Below, one piece after another: positions 59,966 through 64,000 of a stretch of 64,000 nucleotides of DNA. Numbering within the stretch: the first letter of the stretch is position 1; every line of letters starts with the position of its first letter. Origin of the DNA: Rhizobium subbaraonis (lineage in GTDB: Bacteria; Pseudomonadota; Alphaproteobacteria; Rhizobiales; Rhizobiaceae); the NCBI RefSeq assembly GCF_900220975.1, contig NZ_OBQD01000007.1:248001-312000 (forward strand). The letters are read 5' to 3'. The position numbers and the translations under genes are program-made. A model generated the notes under the pieces. That model saw nothing but the letters and a program-made list of their open reading frames with translations. It did not search any database and was not told the origin of the DNA.

Positions 59966-62467
59966 TCACTCAACGGCAAGGCCGGCGAGATGAAGGCCAC
60001 GCACGAGCCGCTGCCGCGCCTTCTCCTCCTTGAAAGGCAGGCCATGCAGCACCCAGGAGACGATGCCGCTGTCGTCGGGCGCCGTCTCTCCCCATTGCCG
60101 GCGCACGGATGCAAGCAGTTCGCTCCCGGCCACGCGGGCCTCGTCGGATCGGCCGAGATGGGCGAGTGCTGCCGCACGCCAGGCATGCAGGTCGAGCATG
60201 CTGCCCGTTCCCTTTTCCGCCGCCGAGACGCTTCCGGCATAGTCGCCCGCGATGAAATGGATACCGGCGATATACCCCCACTGATAGGACGCGACCACCG
60301 GCGAAAGCTCCAGCGCCAGCCGCTCCATCAGTTCCGCCCGGGCAGCATCGCCCAGGAAGGCGAGCCCGTGCGCGCAGGAAAGCAGCGTGCGTGGATTGTT
60401 CGGATTGAGCTCGAAAGCGAGATCGTAGTGGATGGCCGCCTGCTCGAACCGACCCGCCATGATGCAGGACCAGGCGAGCGTCAGGTGGGCGCGCGTTTCG
60501 AGCGGATCGAGCTGGACCGCCGTCTGCGCCAGCCGAAGCGCCTCGGACGCCAGCGCGGGATCCCGGCGGTAGCCCGGCACGATCAGGTGGCGCACGTTGA
60601 AGATGCTGGCCAGGCTGGAATAGGCGGGCGCGAACTGCGGCATCGCCTGGATGACTTCGCGAAACAGTCCCTCCGCCTCGGTCTCCGCTTCCGGCGCCCA
60701 GCGCAGAAGCAGGTTTTCACCCCGCAGCCAGGCATCGTAGGCGGAAAGCGAAACGTCGCGCCGCCCGCCGCCGCCGGCCACGCGCTCGACGGAAAGATAG
60801 ATATCGAGCGTGGCTGCGACCCGGCGCGCAATGCCGGCCGATGCCGCAATCCAGTTGTCGAGCACCAGCGGAAAGCGCTCGCTCCACAGCACATGATTGC
60901 TCCTCACATCCGTCAGCGTGATGACGATCACCCCCTCGCCGGCCGGCGCACGCGCATCCAGCCGGTAGTCGATCGTGGACCCGCCCGCCTCTGCCAGCCC
61001 CTCGCCGCGATCCTCGATGATGACCCATTCCCGGAACTTGGTCAGGCATCCGACGATATCGGCGCGGAAACCGCTCAACAGGTGCGCCGCACCGGCGGCC
61101 TCCTCCGTACCGTCGAAAGGCCGCACCTCGATCACCGGCAGCCGCCCGCTCTGGATTCGCGCTGCGACGGCGTGAGGGCCGCTGCCATTCGCATCGGATC
61201 GGCCCGATCGGATCAGCGCCACGATCTCCTGTGCCTCGCCTGATGGCCCGATTCCGAATTCGGAAGCGAGCACGTCGTTCAGGTTGCGATAAACCCGAAG
61301 GGCTGCAGCCGCCTGCCCCTCGGCCACGAAGGCGCGCATCAGGATGCAGGCGGCACGCTCATGGGTCGGATCGATGGCAAGCAGTGCAGTGGCGGCCGGC
61401 TTCATCGCCGTGAGATCACCGGAAAAACGCTCCACGCACTGCTCCAGTTGCTCCACCAGCCGCTCGCGCCAGCGGTGACGCGCCACCCGCAACCATGCGG
61501 CAAACACCTCGTCCACGTGATCGAGCCCGGCCAGGATCTCGTCCGGCGAGGCGCGGCCGTCGAGCAATTCCCGCGCGATCGCGCCCTGCGCCAGCCCCTC
61601 GCTGATGACGTGCAGATCGACCTCGATGCTGCCGGGCGCCACGCTGACCTTTCCGAGATCGGTGGTCGGCGCCTCACATTGTCCTCGCCTGAACACCTCG
61701 CCGATCTGCTTCAACGCCGCGCTCAGCGCGTGACGCGCCGCCGCATGACCACGATCGCTCCACAAAAGCCCCGCCAGCCGCTCCCGCATCTCGTGCGAGC
61801 GATGGCTAAGCGCGAGATAGCCGAGAAGCGCGCGCACCTTGGGCGAGTTCGGCGTCAGTTCCTCGCCCGCCTCGCTGAAGGCGGCCATGCGGGAAAGCAC
61901 GGAAACCGACAGCTTGCGCCACAGGCGGCGTTCGCGCTCCCCACGCCTGTCTTCACCACCGACGACCTGGTAGGCGACGACCGGCCGCGGAATGTTCTTC
62001 AGCGCCTGCGGGCCGAGATTGCGGAAGGTGGCGACGACGTGCCGGTCGACCTGATCCAGCACTGCCTGCGAAACGCAGATGCCGCCCGGCTCCGCAAGCG
62101 ATTGCAGGCGCGCGGCCACATTGACGATGTGGCCGAAGAGTTCGCCGTCGCGGAACTGCACCTCGCCGAGATCGATCCCCATGCGAAAGCTGATGCGGCG
62201 TTCTTCCGGAAGGTAGGCGCCGATCTGGCGGAACCGCTTCTGCACCTCCAGCGCGAACCGTAGCGCCTCGACCGCGGACTCGAAATCGGCCAGTGCCCCG
62301 TCCCCCATCGTCTTGAGGATTTCGCCGCGATACTGCGGGGCCAGCTCGCGGAAAACGTCGAAGCAGCGCTGGATGAATTCGACGGTGGATGGCTCGTCGT
62401 GCGCCATGTGCTGGCTGTATTGCACAGCGTCTGCAAACAGGATCGCCTTGAGCAAGCTTTGCTGCAT
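59966..62467 (-). CDS. Class III cyclase / BTAD / TPR regulatory protein
   Basis: The 833-residue protein starts with a class III nucleotidyl cyclase domain whose metal-binding aspartates are in FADAVQYS (D13) and MGDGALADF (D56). A bacterial transcriptional activation (BTAD)-like module with GLLWSDRGHAAARHALSAALKQI follows, then a TPR-like region (about 600-830). An OmpR-type DNA-binding part before BTAD may be the segment LTPNSPKVRALLGYLALS. ATG 62467 with AGGT is preferred over 62617. It starts 264 bp from the neighbouring gene. Signal and targets are unknown. Confidence 0.8.
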   Translation of the reverse strand: MQQSLLKAILFADAVQYSQHMAHDEPSTVEFIQRCFDVFRELAPQYRGEILKTMGDGALADFESAVEALRFALEVQKRFRQIGAYLPEERRISFRMGIDLGEVQFRDGELFGHIVNVAARLQSLAEPGGICVSQAVLDQVDRHVVATFRNLGPQALKNIPRPVVAYQVVGGEDRRGERERRLWRKLSVSVLSRMAAFSEAGEELTPNSPKVRALLGYLALSHRSHEMRERLAGLLWSDRGHAAARHALSAALKQIGEVFRRGQCEAPTTDLGKVSVAPGSIEVDLHVISEGLAQGAIARELLDGRASPDEILAGLDHVDEVFAAWLRVARHRWRERLVEQLEQCVERFSGDLTAMKPAATALLAIDPTHERAACILMRAFVAEGQAAAALRVYRNLNDVLASEFGIGPSGEAQEIVALIRSGRSDANGSGPHAVAARIQSGRLPVIEVRPFDGTEEAAGAAHLLSGFRADIVGCLTKFREWVIIEDRGEGLAEAGGSTIDYRLDARAPAGEGVIVITLTDVRSNHVLWSERFPLVLDNWIAASAGIARRVAATLDIYLSVERVAGGGGRRDVSLSAYDAWLRGENLLLRWAPEAETEAEGLFREVIQAMPQFAPAYSSLASIFNVRHLIVPGYRRDPALASEALRLAQTAVQLDPLETRAHLTLAWSCIMAGRFEQAAIHYDLAFELNPNNPRTLLSCAHGLAFLGDAARAELMERLALELSPVVASYQWGYIAGIHFIAGDYAGSVSAAEKGTGSMLDLHAWRAAALAHLGRSDEARVAGSELLASVRRQWGETAPDDSGIVSWVLHGLPFKEEKARQRLVRGLHLAGLAVE

Positions 62468-62731
62468 CGTTACCTGCCGCGATCTTGGCTGCAACCATAA
62501 CCGACGTCGAAAGCTCCGCCGTGAACTTGGCCGGCTTCCGGATGGAACTGCATCAAAACAAAGAGATAGCGCGGGGTACGGATGTCGGGCCGACGACACG
62601 CGCCTCTCTTTCGTCACAGGCTACTGTGCGGCCCGGTAGAAAGACACCGCTTAATGGTTGCGGACCTCCGAGACATCACCACCTTGCGCACTGTCCGACC
62701 AGCATCTGCCTGGCGCAAGAGGTTGCACCGG

Positions 62732-63607
62732 TCAGGACCGCTTTCGCTTCCGCAAGAGCGAGGGTTTCAGCCCGCGCAGAAAATTGTCGGCGGCACGAAT
62801 GATGTTCGTCAGCGAAATCAGCTTGTCCACCTCCGCGTCGGTATTGGACAGCCGCTCGGACAGGACCTCGGACGCGGCGAGCGCGATCTCGGCCGGTGGA
62901 ATTTCGGGGAAACGTTCAGCGAGCTTCTGGTAGGGGTTCGATCCGGCACCGCCATGGATCGCTATCTTGCCGAGACGGGAAAACAGCCGCAGAAAGACCT
63001 GCTCGAAACTCCAGTCGTGAACCGAGACCACGCGCCACTTCTCACTGCGGCGGGCGGAAAAACCGGCAAGAATGATCCGCCCCGGCAACCGCAGTTCGCT
63101 CAGCCAGATCGCCATGGCAAAGCCGCTCGTCGGCACTTTGCCTTCGGTGTAGAGCGGATCGAAATGCCCGCGCAGATCCAGATGCCCGGTCGGCGCGTCG
63201 TGGAAATCGGCGGCCGTATTCGGCTTTTCATCTTCCGCAAGGCGGATGTTCATGATGCCGAGGAAATGTGCCTTGTCGAAGAACGACAGAACCTCGTCGA
63301 CCTCGCCGCGATAGACGATCCCCGCTCCGCGCGGCTGCCCGCGCGTGACCAGCAGCGCATGCCCTTCGAACGGTTGGTCAAGAACCTTGAAGACCTTGTT
63401 GAAGAACACGAACAGCGTGCCCGCCGGATACTGGGCCTGCAACTCGCGAACGTTCGACGCCGTGCTGTTGGCGACGAGCACGATGTCCGAATAGGAGGAG
63501 AAGAGCTGACGCCATGCATCCGGCTGCGTCTGCCCCGAAGTTGCCCCCCGCGGCGGCAGGGGGCCGTTCGCGGGATCGGCCATGGGAATATCGGGCGATT
63601 GCGCCAA
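62732..63607 (-). CDS. Uncharacterised protein, possibly surface-polysaccharide related
   Basis: The 291-residue protein contains VLVANSTASNVRELQAQYPAG, FFNKVFKVLDQPFEGHALLV and a later HDWSFEQVFLRLF. The early part gives a vague resemblance to glycosyltransferase-like (GT29/sialyltransferase-like) proteins, but no reliable catalytic motif is evident. It follows a glycosyltransferase-like gene by 3 bp on the same strand, so the pair is likely one operon. The C-terminus is basic (LLRKRKRS). Function is not assigned. Confidence 0.6.
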   Translation of the reverse strand: MAQSPDIPMADPANGPLPPRGATSGQTQPDAWRQLFSSYSDIVLVANSTASNVRELQAQYPAGTLFVFFNKVFKVLDQPFEGHALLVTRGQPRGAGIVYRGEVDEVLSFFDKAHFLGIMNIRLAEDEKPNTAADFHDAPTGHLDLRGHFDPLYTEGKVPTSGFAMAIWLSELRLPGRIILAGFSARRSEKWRVVSVHDWSFEQVFLRLFSRLGKIAIHGGAGSNPYQKLAERFPEIPPAEIALAASEVLSERLSNTDAEVDKLISLTNIIRAADNFLRGLKPSLLRKRKRS

Positions 63608-63610
63608 GAA

Positions 63611-64000
63611 CTATGCCTTCTGCTGTACCGAGAGCACGCGGTCGCGCATCGCGAACCACTCCTCGGCATAGTCATCGTCCTTGTATTCGTCGAAATACGG
63701 ACCGCCGTCGGTGAAGTGGACGATCTTCGCGTCGTCGCGATAGTCGTACTCGTTGACGAGATAGTTCCATTCGACCGGCACGGAGCCAATCTGCTCGTCG
63801 CTTTCCAGCCACTTGAACTGGTGAAGCTGCAGGCCCGTCGCCGTATTGACGAATTCCTTGCTCAACGCTGTGCACTTGGCATTGTTGAACAGGATCATGC
63901 TTGACCAGTTCTTCTTCTCGTACTTGGTCTGCGTCTGGCCGAGGAACTTCGTCTCGATCTTCGGAACGTAGTCGTGCTTGACGCACATCGCGGCATACTT
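63611..64000 (-). CDS. Glycosyltransferase-like protein (5' end beyond window)
   Basis: Only the last 129 residues are visible; the coding frame is open through the right edge. Sequence features include KFLGQTQTKYEKKNWSSMIL, NTATGLQLHQFKWL, EWNYLVNEYDY and AKIVHFTDGGPYFDEY, which are typical of a family of bacterial glycosyltransferases common in rhizobia. It precedes the uncharacterised gene by 3 bp. The full catalytic domain cannot be judged. Confidence 0.7.
   Translation of the reverse strand, partial: KYAAMCVKHDYVPKIETKFLGQTQTKYEKKNWSSMILFNNAKCTALSKEFVNTATGLQLHQFKWLESDEQIGSVPVEWNYLVNEYDYRDDAKIVHFTDGGPYFDEYKDDDYAEEWFAMRDRVLSVQQKA

Overview
The window is a high-GC, densely coded chromosome or megaplasmid segment of an alphaproteobacterium, most likely a member of the Rhizobiaceae. 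The grounds are the gene style (many solute-binding ABC systems, class III cyclases fused to ATPase/TPR or BTAD/TPR modules, BetI- and GlxA-type regulators) and a RIME-like mosaic of paired palindromes near 38.3-38.4 kb, a repeat type described from rhizobia. I see no tRNA, rRNA, CRISPR array, insertion sequence or prophage. The window cuts a gene at each end: a dimethylglycine-dehydrogenase-like flavoprotein on the left and a glycosyltransferase-like protein on the right.

Layout. 0-3 kb: a flavin/folate demethylase with a divergent LysR regulator. 3-14 kb: a zinc-ribbon/cyclase/AAA/TPR signalling protein, a thioredoxin-fold peroxiredoxin-like protein, a GlxA-type AraC regulator divergent from a Tat-targeted haloperoxidase-like hydrolase, a Tat-targeted metallo-beta-lactamase-fold protein, a GH32 fructan hydrolase, a DUF1772 membrane protein and a DUF1194 protein. 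14.1-28.9 kb: an amine-catabolism island with a Rieske oxygenase, a class III aminotransferase, a complete polyamine-type ABC transporter whose parts lie in two convergent operons, a flavin amine oxidase, a BetI-like TetR regulator, a SAM methyltransferase, two PYROXD2-like flavoproteins, a GcvT-like protein and a small orphan. Three promoters in this island carry one palindromic operator, consensus TTGAAYGWWCRTTCAA, which ties the units into one regulon. 29-34 kb: an RND efflux adaptor and pump with a TetR repressor and a TtgR/AcrR-like operator. 34.2-44.7 kb: amino-sugar salvage, with an ABC importer, an oxidoreductase and MurQ on one strand and a kinase, a GntR regulator, an SIS-type deaminase and NagA on the other, joined by a repeated GntR-type motif; an M19 dipeptidase follows. 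46-53.5 kb: a methionine-type ABC importer (MetQNI) with an aminotransferase, a 2OG-Fe(II) oxygenase, a formylglycine-generating-enzyme homologue and a UPF0303 protein, with a perfect 10-bp inverted repeat at the front; a LysE exporter is upstream. 54-64 kb: a small hydrolase, a conserved unknown, an animal-type heme peroxidase with an orphan partner, an unusual solute-binding-protein/YcaO pair, a cyclase-BTAD-TPR protein and two surface-polysaccharide-like genes.

The best candidates for something undescribed are the amine island (14.1-28.9 kb), because its enzymes do not match a pathway I can name and its operator logic is readable, and the periplasmic-binding-protein/YcaO operon at 57.8-59.8 kb, which lacks both transporter permeases and an evident peptide precursor. 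All functional names come from reading motifs and overall sequence resemblance; no database search was run.
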